NCBI GenBank assembly: GCA_019448385.1 | Contig: JAGTXO010000042.1 | Span: forward strand, 186,001 to 250,000 | Reading direction: 5' to 3' | Length of the DNA: 64,000 nucleotides | Source: Diacronema lutheri | Taxonomy: Eukaryota > Haptophyta > Pavlovophyceae > Pavlovales > Pavlovaceae | Shown: piece after piece, positions 30,050-39,270 of the stretch | How positions within the stretch are numbered: position 1 is the stretch's first letter | Layout of the letters: each line of letters begins with the position of its first letter | Notes under the pieces: model-generated | Database searches by the model: none | The model's input: only the letters and a program-made list of their open reading frames with translations | Told to the model about the DNA's origin: nothing | Translations under genes and position numbers: made by a program

Positions 30050-33000
30050 ATGATGGCGTGTAGACGACAGTGGGTCGGCGTCGTGTTCGCGCTGGCCGTG
30101 ACAGCGAGCTGCGCTCGCGCGCTTCGGCCGCGCGCGGGTCAAGTGCGCCACACGATCGTTCGGCGTCACGGCCCGGCCGCGAGTGAGACCGGCACGAACG
30201 ACAAGCTCGGCGCGTCACTGCCCGAGCGCGATCGGATGTCAAAGTGAGCGCCGCCGGCCATTCGCCTCCACTCGGCGCAGGGCGCGTGATCGTGCACCGC
30301 GCCCTCGTCGTGCGCCCCCGCAGGCTGGCCAACCTCGCGGCAATCAATCTGACCAACATGTTTTGCCACGGTGCGCTGTCGGTGCCCGCCGCATTCTTCC
30401 CGCAGATGGCCGCGGCGCGCGGCCTCTCGGAGATGACCGTCGGCATGATCTTTGGCATCTTTGCGATTGTCGGATTCATCGCCGCGCCGTTTGCGACCGC
30501 ACCGGTCCGCCGCGCGCGCGCAGCCGCGCGGCGCGTCGGCAGCGCCGCCAATGCGCAGCGAAAGAGGCGCCCACCCGTACGCCTCGCCCGTCGCGCACGC
30601 GCCCGGCGCGCGCCGCCGCGGCGCCCTTCCGGCGCACGCTTGCCACGCCACATCGTCCTCGTCCCTCCCAGATGCGACGATGCGGCCGTCGGAGCGTGTA
30701 TCTCGGCGGCCTGCTCGTCCTCGCCTTCTCGACCGGCAGCCTCGCGCTCGTGCAGCGCATCGCGCTCGCCGATCGCCGCACGTACACCGCCGCATGCTTG
30801 CTGCTGCGTGCCGTGCAAGGCCTCGGCATGGCCTTCGCCGAGTCGGCCGCATACGTGCTCGTCGTCGGCATCGACCGCGCGCGCATGTCGTACAACCTCG
30901 CGTTGTGCGAGGTGAGCACCGGCCTGGGCCTCATGCTCGGCCCTGCGGTCGGCGGCCTCCTCTTCTCGCGCGGCGGCGTCGAGTTGCCCTTCGTCGCCAT
31001 GAGCGCGGGCATGCTCGCCGCGGCGCTCATCGGCCGCGCGACGGTGCCCGACGATCGGCCCGCGCGCGCACTGCCGCGCCCACGCGCCGAGCCCGCGCCA
31101 TGCGCCTCCGTCGCGCGGCAACGGCGCGCTCGCGTGTCATCTGCGTTGCCGTCGGCATTGCGCGTCGCTTTCCTTCCAATGTGGCGCATGGTTCGGCGCA
31201 ACACGGTTGGCGCGATCGCGGCCGTCGGCTTCCTCTGTGCGCGCGCGCGCGAGCGAGCGAGCGAGCGAGCGAGCGCGCGCCGACGGCGCTCGCCGTGGCT
31301 GCCGTGCCGTGGCGCGACCCGCTCGCTCGCTGCCCGCCCGCCGGCCGAGCGCAGCGCATAGCGCTCATCGTGTGTTTGGGAAATGGGAGGGTGTTTGGGA
31401 AAGGGGAGGGTGTTTGGGAAAGGGGAGGGTGTTTGGGAAAGGGGAGGGTGTTTGGGAAGGGGGGGGGGGGGGGGGGGGGGGGATGAGGAGGGGGTCTGGC
31501 TAGGGCTTTGATGCAGCGTCTCGCTTGTCGCGAGCGGACTGCTCACGCGCCCACGCGCCTCGACCGCCGTCATGCTTGCCATTCACCCGCCGAACAGCCA
31601 CATGCAGTTTCGCCTTCCTCGAGCCCACGCTCGCGATGCACGCGCACGCGGTCGCTCCCACGCCTGCGCTCGTCGGTGAGCGCTCGGCGCGCTCGGCGCG
31701 GCTGTGCGCCGCTCGCCGCGCCGCGCGCGCTTCGGGACGCTGGGCTGTCGCCGCGGGCTGCAGCGCGGCGCGCAGCTCCAGCGCGGCGTGTGTCGTTCTG
31801 TCCCCTTCGCAACCGAAGGGGACAGAAATGCTCCCGTCTGTCTCTTTTCCTCTTCTTTTTGGTTTCTGTTTTCCCGCCTCTACGGGCCCAAGGCCAACGG
31901 CTGCCCAACGGCTGCCGCACCTCCGCGCGCCGCGCCTCCCCCGCCCACCTCCGCGCGCCTCTCACGCGCGCGTGTCCTCGCTGCGCGCGCCCCCGCTGTG
32001 GCGCCACCGCGCCTAACCCTAACCCTAACCCTAACCCTCGTGTGCGTGCGCGCATGCTGCTGCTGCCGCGGCTGCTGCTGCCGCGGTGGCGACGGCAGGT
32101 CTCCTCTTCGCGCTCCCTTCGGCCGCGTACATGCTGTGCTCGCCGCCCGTCGGTTTCGCGATCAGCGCCGCGGCGGGGCGCAGGCCGCTCTTTTCAAATA
32201 CGGCGGCGCTGCTGGCAGGTGCTGCGCGCGCTTTGCGCCGCAGTGAAGGCGGCGGCAAGGGAGGGGCGGCGGAAGAGGCAGGGGAGGGGCATGGGCTCGG
32301 CTCGTTGCGCAGAAGCGGCAGGGGAGGGGCATGGGCTCGGCTCGTTGCGCGGAAGCGGCAGGGGAGGGGCATGGGCTCGGCTCGTTGCGCGGAAGCGGCG
32401 TGACTGTGCACTCTTCGCCGGTGCCATCTTCGCCGCTCGCGACGCCGCTTCGAGACACGCCCTGCCTCCCTGCAACCGCCTGCCTCCCTGCAACCGCCTG
32501 CCTCCCTGCAACCGCCTGCCTCCCTGCAACCGCCTGCCTCCCTGCAACCGCCTGCCTCCCTGCAACCGCCTGCCTCCCTGCAACCGCCTGCCTCCCTGCA
32601 ACCGCCTGCCTCCCTGCAACCGCCTGCCTTCCTGCAACCGCCTGCCTCCCTGCAACCGCCTGCCTCCCTGCAACCGCCTGCCTCCCTGCAACCGCCTGCC
32701 TCCCTGCAACCGCCTGCCTCCCTGCAACCGCCTGCCTCCCTGCAACCGCCTGCCTCCCTGCAACCGCCTGCTTCCCTTCGCTCGGCGCGCGCGCGCAAAT
32801 CCAGCGAAGCACTCACGCGCCACTCCCCCCCCCCCCTCCTCCCCCCCCCCCCCCCCCCGACGCCATCTTCGCTACCTTTGGCCCCACGCGCGCACACCCG
32901 GCAGGCATCAGCGTGCAGGCGATCGGCCACTTGCTCGTCGGCCCCTCCGCCATCTTCTCCGCCATTTCGCGCACGCCGACGCGCCCGCTGCTTTTTGGCG

Positions 33001-33495
33001 GCCTCGCGCTCCTTGGCGTGGGCGAGGCGCTAGCGATGGCGCCCCTCATCGCCGCCATGCTGTGCGTGCGCTGTACAAGGGCGCGGGCACCGCGTGCGCG
33101 TGCCTGCGCCCTGACGAGACGAAATTGTCTGCCTCACTTGTCCCATGCATCTCTTGCCCTCCCCCCCCCCCCCCCCCCCCCCCCCTTTTTTTTCTCCTGT
33201 GTCTTTCTTCCCGATCGCGCTCGCGCTCGGCCGCGCGCGTGCGCGCAGGGAGGTTGTCGTCGCGGACGGCGGCGACGAGGAGCAAGCGACGGAGGAGCTG
33301 TCGGCGCTCCTCACCTCGTGCTTCTCCCTCGGCCAGTTCGTCGGGCCGATCGGCGGCGCTGTCCTCGCGAGCCGCTTTGGCTTCCATGTCGCGTCCGATG
33401 TGATTGCGTTGCTGCTGCTCGCGAACGGCGCGTGGCTCCTCGCCGCGCGTCGCGCGCATGGTGGCGCGCTCACGCAACTCAAGCTGCGCGCCTGA
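30050..33495 (+). CDS. Major facilitator superfamily carrier with N-terminal signal, six exons
   Basis: Proposed CDS join(30050..30182, 30281..30504, 30672..31236, 32099..32218, 32905..33061, 33249..33495), 481 aa; all five junctions close phase and rebuild helices, for example FATAP-MRRCGRRSVYLGG (the loop 2-3 GRR motif) and AAVGFL-C-LLFALPSAAYML. Twelve helices can be traced. The motif GLGLMLGPAVGGLLF in helix 5 is the antiporter-type motif of drug/H+ and vesicular amine carriers, so SLC18/DHA1 kinship is plausible; the substrate is unknown. The N-terminus (MMACRRQWVGVVFALAVTASCARALR) looks like a signal peptide, perhaps for plastid routing. Introns 3 and 4 are large and full of repeats, unlike the small introns elsewhere. 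Confidence 0.82.
31373..31482. repeat. 20-bp tandem repeat ending in poly-G (MFS intron 3)
   Basis: Four to five units of GTGTTTGGGAAAGGGGAGGG run directly into a G tract of about 24 bases at 31459-31482. They lie in the 862-bp intron 3 of the MFS gene. Confidence 0.88.
32012..32038. repeat. Interstitial telomere-type repeat (CCCTAA)n
   Basis: About four and a half perfect CCTAAC units, equal to TTAGGG on the other strand. They sit inside MFS intron 3, 60 bp before its acceptor, far from any sequence end. This matches the vertebrate-type telomere repeat also used by many protists. Confidence 0.88.
32277..32398. repeat. 40-bp tandem repeat (MFS intron 4)
   Basis: Three head-to-tail units of about 40 bp, each containing GGCAGGGGAGGGGCATGGGC and then TCGGCTCGTTGCGC. 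They lie in the 686-bp intron 4 and precede the 18-bp array. Confidence 0.85.
32459..32772. repeat. 18-bp minisatellite (MFS intron 4)
   Basis: About 17 units of CTGCCTCCCTGCAACCGC with a single substituted unit near 32627. The period is a multiple of three, so all frames stay open across it, but no conserved protein sequence results. C tracts follow at 32826-32858 and, in the next intron, at 33161-33191. Confidence 0.93.
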
Positions 33496-33529
33496 TTTCC
33501 TCTTCACCTCTTGTAAAGTTTTGTATTCT

Positions 33530-34246
33530 ATATACGGCGCGGTCCGGGCTGGTCCGGCCAGTGTAAGGCTGAGAGTACGACCCGGGTCGTACAATCAAGG
33601 GTTAAAAGCCAGCCAATGAGCGCTCGAGGGGTCGGGGCGAGGCTTATGACGAGCCTAGGACCGAGACACCCTCCTGACCGGCCGATTTGGAGTAGAATTC
33701 GGGGTCGAGCGGGCGCGGCGGACGGAGGGCCCGAGCCGGGCCGACGGAGGGTCCGACCCCGGAATGCGGGCGACCGGAAGGGCTTGGGTGATTTACGCCT
33801 AGTAGAATAGAATGGCGGATTCCGGGGGGGCTCGCAACTGGCATCGCGCAAGCTGAGGCCCCCTGACTGACCGGACCGCGCCGAGTGCGCGTGCACCCCG
33901 TGGAGGGCGCGGCCAGTCGGACACTCTTCGCGACTGAGCTCGCCGCGGCATACCGTGCGCTGCGCCGGCGCGCTACTTGCCGTTGGCCGAGCTGCGGGTG
34001 TTGCGCACCGCCGTGTTGCGCAGCCAGCGGCTGGATGCGCCGGTGGCCGGAACCTTGGCGCGCTTTGGCTAAGCGACCTCGGCCTGCACAGACTCGAACG
34101 CGTGCGTAAACTCGAGGCGTTGCAGGTGGCGAGCACGTGAGTTCGCGTAGGAGGTCTTGTACTCGGTGGCCTGACTGTCGACCGACGAGAGCTTGGGCGA
34201 GTTCGGCGGCACGTTGGCTCACTTGGGCTCGGTGCGCGGCTCTGCC

Positions 34247-34279
<33 letters not shown>

Positions 34280-35220
34280 CTTCGGACTCGCTGCCCGGCT
34301 CTGCCTGTGCGGGCGCGATGCACTCGGACTCGATGCCCGGCTCTGCCTTCGTGGGCGCGGTCGCGGGCACGGGCGCGCCCTCGACCCCGTCGCGGTTGAA
34401 GACATCGAACTCGACGCACACGCCGTGGTCCTTGAAGTCGGTGGCCTCGCTGTCGTTCGCGTAAGCCTCGGGCGAACTCGCAACGAGCGACGACATCTCG
34501 GCGTGGAGCCAGCACATCTCATGCTGCACCGCGTGTTCAGGTTCTCGAGCGCTCCGTTGAAAGAGTCACTCTCACCGAGGCGCTCGCTGCACCACACCAG
34601 ATAGCCATCGAGCTTGTGAGCGTGCTCGTGCGCCCGTGCGAGGTCCTTGGAGAGCGCGTCGGCGCGCGCGCACATGCCGTCGCATGACTTGGCCGGTGTC
34701 ATGCTGTGCTTCCAAGGCCTGGTGCTCGGCGTTGAGCGTGTCGTGATCCTCGCGAACGAGCTGCAACCAGCTGCAGCAGCCGCGCGACGCCGCTGTCGCC
34801 GACGATGCGCTGGAGCATGTGGCCCATGAGGTGTGCGCGGCACGTGGCGAGCGCCACATTTTTGCGCAGCAGCGCGAGGATCCGGGCGCCGCGGACGAGC
34901 CGGCCCATGCACTTGAGCGCGTAGATTCGGCCGCACATGCACGCGCCGACGACCGAGTCGGCGGGCCCGCCGTCGAGCCAAAAGTTGGCCTCGGCCGCAT
35001 CGCGGCGGCGGGCGACGCGCTGAAGGATGCGCACGCGGTAGTGCCGGTCGACGAGCAGCTCGTCGCCGAAGATCTCGTCGGGCAGCAGCTCGGAGACGTT
35101 CTGGGGGTACATGCTGTGCGAGCGTGCACGCGACGAGATCTCGTCGGGCGTGCCGTCCGTTCGTTCAGAGCAGAGCGCGTCGGACCGGCAGACAGACGAT
35201 GCAGCGCGCGAAGGCACCTG
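33530..35220 (-). pseudogene. Frameshifted reverse-strand ORF relic of unknown family
   Basis: Reading downward, a good protein segment (MYPQNVSELLPDEIFGDELL, then an Arg-rich part to LLQLV) sits in one frame at 35110-34760. It continues in a second frame (REDHDTLNAEHQALEAQHD), a third (CARADALSKDLARAHEHAHK through FNGALENLNTR, to about 34540), and a fourth (MCWLHAEMSSLVASSPEAYA, then EFDVFNRDGVEG). Below that is Pro/Ser-rich sequence and a last piece, SSVDSQATEYKTSYANS. Three or more shifts in 600 bp without intron borders indicate decay. I cannot name the family; the position beside transposon relics suggests element origin. Confidence 0.5.
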
Positions 35221-35529
35221 CGGCGCGCGGCGTGGCCTCGCGTGCCGTCACGAAGCCGCCTGCGCGCACTGCGGAGGCGGCGAGCGCGACGAGGGCGGGC
35301 GCGGACGAGGTGCTGAGCGGCGTCACGTACGCGCCCTCGCTCGCCGAGCTCGACGCCGCGGCGCTGACGATGCGCGCGGCGTACCACACCGACCGCCCCT
35401 GAGACGATGCGCGGCGCCCGCGGAGGACTGGTCCGTTGGCGCGCAAACCGTGGGCGAAAGGGCGCGAAGCCAACGGCCGTCCGCGCACGTTCAAACGCGC
35501 GCATACGGGTGGCATCCTCCCACCTTCGG

Positions 35530-35844
35530 CGCCGCTTTCTAAAAGGGTGTAGGGTGTAGGGTGTAGGATGCAAAACAAGCCCTCCCCACATTTGGGCCCG
35601 ACGTCATTCCTTCTTCGAAGCCGTGACGTTACTCACATACGAGTACCTTTACTTAGTGTAGGATGTATCTATTCTCTAGGTATTTGCATAGTGTAGGGTG
35701 TAGGATACGTACGGTTATGAAAGTCCCATAGGGGGGAGAAGGAATGACGCTGTGACGAAAGAAGGAATGACGTCGGGCCCAAATGTGGGGAGGGCTTGTT
35801 TTGCATCCTACACCCTACACCCTACACCCTTTTAGAAAGCGGCG
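35530..35844. mobile_element. 315-bp foldback / MITE-like element with 88-bp inverted arms
   Basis: The left arm 35530-35617 and right arm 35756-35844 are inverted copies, differing by about one indel. They begin CGCCGCTTTCTAAAAGGGTG and continue through several GTGTAGG units to a GACGTCATTCC block. The middle (about 140 bp) is AT-rich for this genome and holds more GTGTAGG copies. No coding capacity. I could not find a convincing target-site duplication; the flanks are CACCTTCGG and GCGCCTCGG. A non-autonomous terminal-inverted-repeat transposon is the best reading. Confidence 0.85.
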
Positions 35845-35989
35845 GCGCCTCGGAGCATGGCGGCTCGACAGCATGGCGCCTCGACAGCATGGCGTCGTCC
35901 AGCGTCACGCCGCGTCGTGGTCCTGCCGCTCCTCCGTGGCGCACGGATGGCGCTCCTCCGTGACGCAGCCGAACGACGCCGCGGCGTCA

Positions 35990-37570
35990 CGGCCCGGGCG
36001 CAGTCGCCATCCTGGACGCCACGGATGGCGAACCGGTCGACGAGATCCGGCACGAGGACGTCTGCGCCATCGCCACGCAGCTCGACTGCGTCTACACGGG
36101 GCTCACGGGCTCGATGTTTGGCACCAAGTGGAACGTGTGCGGGGTCATGCTCCCGAAGCGCGCCGAGCAGCGGCCGCAGCCCGGCTCGGACGCCTTCGCC
36201 TCGTACAGCGTGGCCGCCTGGGCCGACACGTTCGACTCCACGGGGCTGTACGTGCCCGACGAGCGCGAGCGCGCGGCGGCGCTCGCGGCGGTGGCCGGTC
36301 TGCGCACGGCGCGCGCGCCGGCCGGGCCGGGCGGGCGCGAGCTCGCGCGCGCGCAGGGCTACGATCGCGCCGAGCAGGCTGCGAGCGCGGCGGCGGCGCG
36401 CGCGGCGATGGCCGAGACCGGCCAGCAGCGCGCGCTCCACGGCGCGGTCGTCGACTCGGCGCTGCGCGGCGTGGGCGACCGGCTGCACTTTTGCGACGCG
36501 CCGGGCGGCACGGGCAAGACGTTCGTCGAGCGCGCCATCATCGCCGCCGTGCGCGCGGATGGGCACGCGGTCGTCGTGTGCGCGTCCTCGGGCGTCGCCG
36601 CCACGCTGCTGCCCGACGGCCGCACCTTCCACTCGACCTTCAAGGTGCCCGTCGGCGCCGACTCGGACGGGCAAGCCGTTCAATGGCGTGCCGCGCTCCG
36701 AGCGCGGGCGCTCCGTGGCCGCCGCGGCGAATGATCGTGGGGGACGAGGCGCCGATGCAGAAGCGGGGCCGCCTCGACTCGCTCGATCGGTGTTTGCGCG
36801 ACGTGACGGGCGTCGACGAGCGCTTCGGCGGCAAGACGTTGCTGCTCGCCGGCGACTTTTGCCAGTGCTTGCCGGTGGTGCGGCGCGGCTCGCGCGCGCA
36901 GATCGTGCGCTCCTGCCTCGAGTACTCGGCATCGTGGCAGCACGATCGGCCGTACGCCTTGGTCGAGAACTCTCGCGCCTCGAACGCGGCGCGCGACACG
37001 GGCGACGCGCTCGGCGCGGGCGAGTGGGCGAAGCTGCCGCGCAGCCTCGGCGACGGCGCCTTTCCCGCGGCGGTGCCGCCTGCGGGGGCCATGCCCGGCG
37101 CATTCCCGCTCGATCCCGTGCAGCTGCCCGAGGCGTCTCGGCCTACCCGGCGGAGCTCGTAGCCACTCGCCTCCTCTCGCTCGGCGAGGGGCTGTGCAGC
37201 GGCACGCGGCTGGTCGTGCGCGGCGTGCGCGCCGGCGGCCGGCTGCTCGAGTGCGCGCGACCCGGCGCGGCCGCCGGGCGCGACAGCACCGTGCTCATCG
37301 CGCGCATCGACCACCACTCGCCCGACGAGGGCACGTTCGCGTTTGCATGGCTGCACCGCCAGTTCCCGGTGCGGCCGGCGTAACAAGGCGCAGGGTCAAG
37401 CGCTCGGGTGCGCGGGCGTGTGGCTCGCCGAGCCGTGCTTCACGCACGGCCAGCTCTACGTGGCCGCTTCGCGCGTCGGGCACGCGTCGCGCATCCGCTT
37501 TGCGCTTGGCCCGGACCCTGTGACGCGCACCGTCGTCTTCAAAGAGGTGCTCCGCGCGGTCAGCGGTGGC
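35990..37570 (+). pseudogene. Helitron-type PIF1 helicase, frameshifted
   Basis: SF1B DNA helicase remains in at least three frame changes. Frame 1 (35990-36734) carries a helicase N-region and the Walker A motif, APGGTGKTF, at 36498-36524, then SSGVAATLL. Frame 2 (36731-37162) has the Walker B motif VGDEAPM and the GDFCQCLPVV motif. Frame 3 (to 37383) has GLCSGTRLVVRGV and FAWLHRQFPVRPA. Frame 4 has KAQGQALGCAGVWL and HGQLYVAASRVG. This motif set and order match Helitron helicases. No HUH (Rep) nuclease domain was found, so it is a truncated and broken relic. It lies 146 bp right of the foldback element and on the same strand as the Fanzor gene. Confidence 0.82.
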
Positions 37571-39270
37571 GAGGCGGCGGCGGCGGCGGCGGCGTTCGCC
37601 GCGGCCGCCGTCGCCGCCGCGCGCGAATGCGCGGCGGCGGCGCGCGGTGGCGGCGGGCGCGGCGGGCGCGGCTCGGACGGCGCGCGCGGCGCCGGCGGCG
37701 GGCGGCGCGCTGGCGGCGGGCGCGACGCCGGCGCGCGGTGCTGCCCAGCACCCGCCGGCGCGACGCCCGCCGCGCCGCTCGCGGCCGACGCGCAGCCGGC
37801 GGGTGCTCGCCAACACCGCGCGCCGCGCGACTGGCCCGCGTACCTGCGCGCCCTTCTAGGGCGCGCAGGGCGGCGCCAATGCGGCCGGCAAGCAGGGGCC
37901 TCAAGCCGGCGCGCTGCCCGACGCCGCGTGGGTCGCCGCCGCGCGCGTGCCGTCGGCGCTGCCGCCGTCCGGCGTCGCGCTCGCGCCGCTGCCGCAACCT
38001 CAGCCGCCGCCGCCGCCGCCGCCTGCCGGCAAGCAGGGCAAGCGCGCAGCGGCGGCGACGGCGGTGCGCGGCCCGGCGAGCAAGCGGTAGCGGTGCCGCC
38101 GAGCCGGGGGCGGGCTCCGTGGGCGACGCGGCTTGGCCCGCCACTCGCACCACTCGCGCCGGGCGCGCACAACGCGCCGTGGTCCGCTGCGTGGCCGAGC
38201 GAAAATGCGGTCCTGGCTGCGGGGCGGATCCGACACGCCATGCGGGAGAGGCCGTACAGCGCGTGAGCTTGGGCCCGTGATTTATTACTCATGGATTTAT
38301 TACTCATGCCATGGCGTCGCGCCACGATTACGCCCGTGGCCCCGGCCGCCAGCCTCGCGCCGCTACGCCGTGTCGTCGCGGCCGGCGCACACAGCGAACT
38401 GTGTGTCCGCGGCACATGCCCGGCTGCTCGCGAGCTGCAAGCTTGCCGAACTGCTCGCGCTAAAATGGCGCGTTGCGGGCGTGCCCGCGCACCGCGCGTA
38501 TGTTCCGCGCGTTCCAGGCGCGCCGCGCCGCGCGCCGAAGCGGCGCGCGGCGCACGTGCGGCCGCGAGCCGAAGAGGGGCCGGCGCGACCGGCCGCGAGG
38601 CAGACGCAGACGCTCGGCGTGCCGGTCGACGCGTCGTCCAAATCCGCGTCGGGCGGATGCGCGCCTAGGCCGGCGCTGCGTGCAATCGGCGCGGGTCGCC
38701 GCCGCATGACGAAGCATGCTTCCATCCGGTGCTCGGCCACGCGCTCGGGCGTAACGTTCGCGCCTGTTCGGCCGAGGCGCACTCGCCGTCCCCTCGCGCC
38801 GGCAATGCGCGTGCGTGCCAGCACGCCGGCAGCGGAGGATGCCACGGCAGCGGCGAGCGGGTCCCCGCCGGTGTGCCGCTCGGCGCCCCGTCACGCGCAA
38901 CGCGCGCGCCGCCCGCTGAACGCGCACAATTGCCTGGGCAAGATCGTCCCGCGCTCACGCCGCCGTCGCATCGTTCCATGCATGGCGCCCGGCTCGTCCG
39001 TACCGCTTTCGGGCAGTGCCGCGACGCCCTTTTTCAAAGGCGGGTGCCGCGCTGATTCGTCATCGGCCACCATCCATCTGGCCCTCTAAAGCCGGTTTGC
39101 GCGTGGGCGCCCGTCCGGTGCGAGAAGCGGCTCGCGTCCTCGCGCGGGGCGCCTCCGCGCCAGGCGCCCGGCGCGCGCTCGTCTTGCCGCGCCACCACGC
39201 TGATCTGCGCCCAACCCTCGCTCGCCTATTCCCCCGTCGTTTCTGCTGCGTAGCCCGCAACAGCGCGCGC
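37571..39270. other. Low-information region between helicase relic and giant gene
   Basis: GC-rich sequence with many long but composition-driven frames. 37,570-38,280 is Ala/Gly/Arg-rich in every frame and may be the decayed tail of the helicase gene. At 38282-38306 the sequence TTATTACTCATG occurs twice, 12 bp apart. Nothing else is convincing; the promoter and possible upstream exons of the giant gene must lie in or near the right part. Confidence 0.4.

Noticed and set aside
32012-32038. Telomere repeat as a real chromosome end
   Set aside because: Too short, and flanked on both sides by exons of one intact MFS gene.
35783-37162. A single 459-codon frame as one intact helicase gene
   Set aside because: The helicase motifs are spread over several frames; this frame holds only the Walker B and GDFCQ part, and its start comes from the foldback arm.
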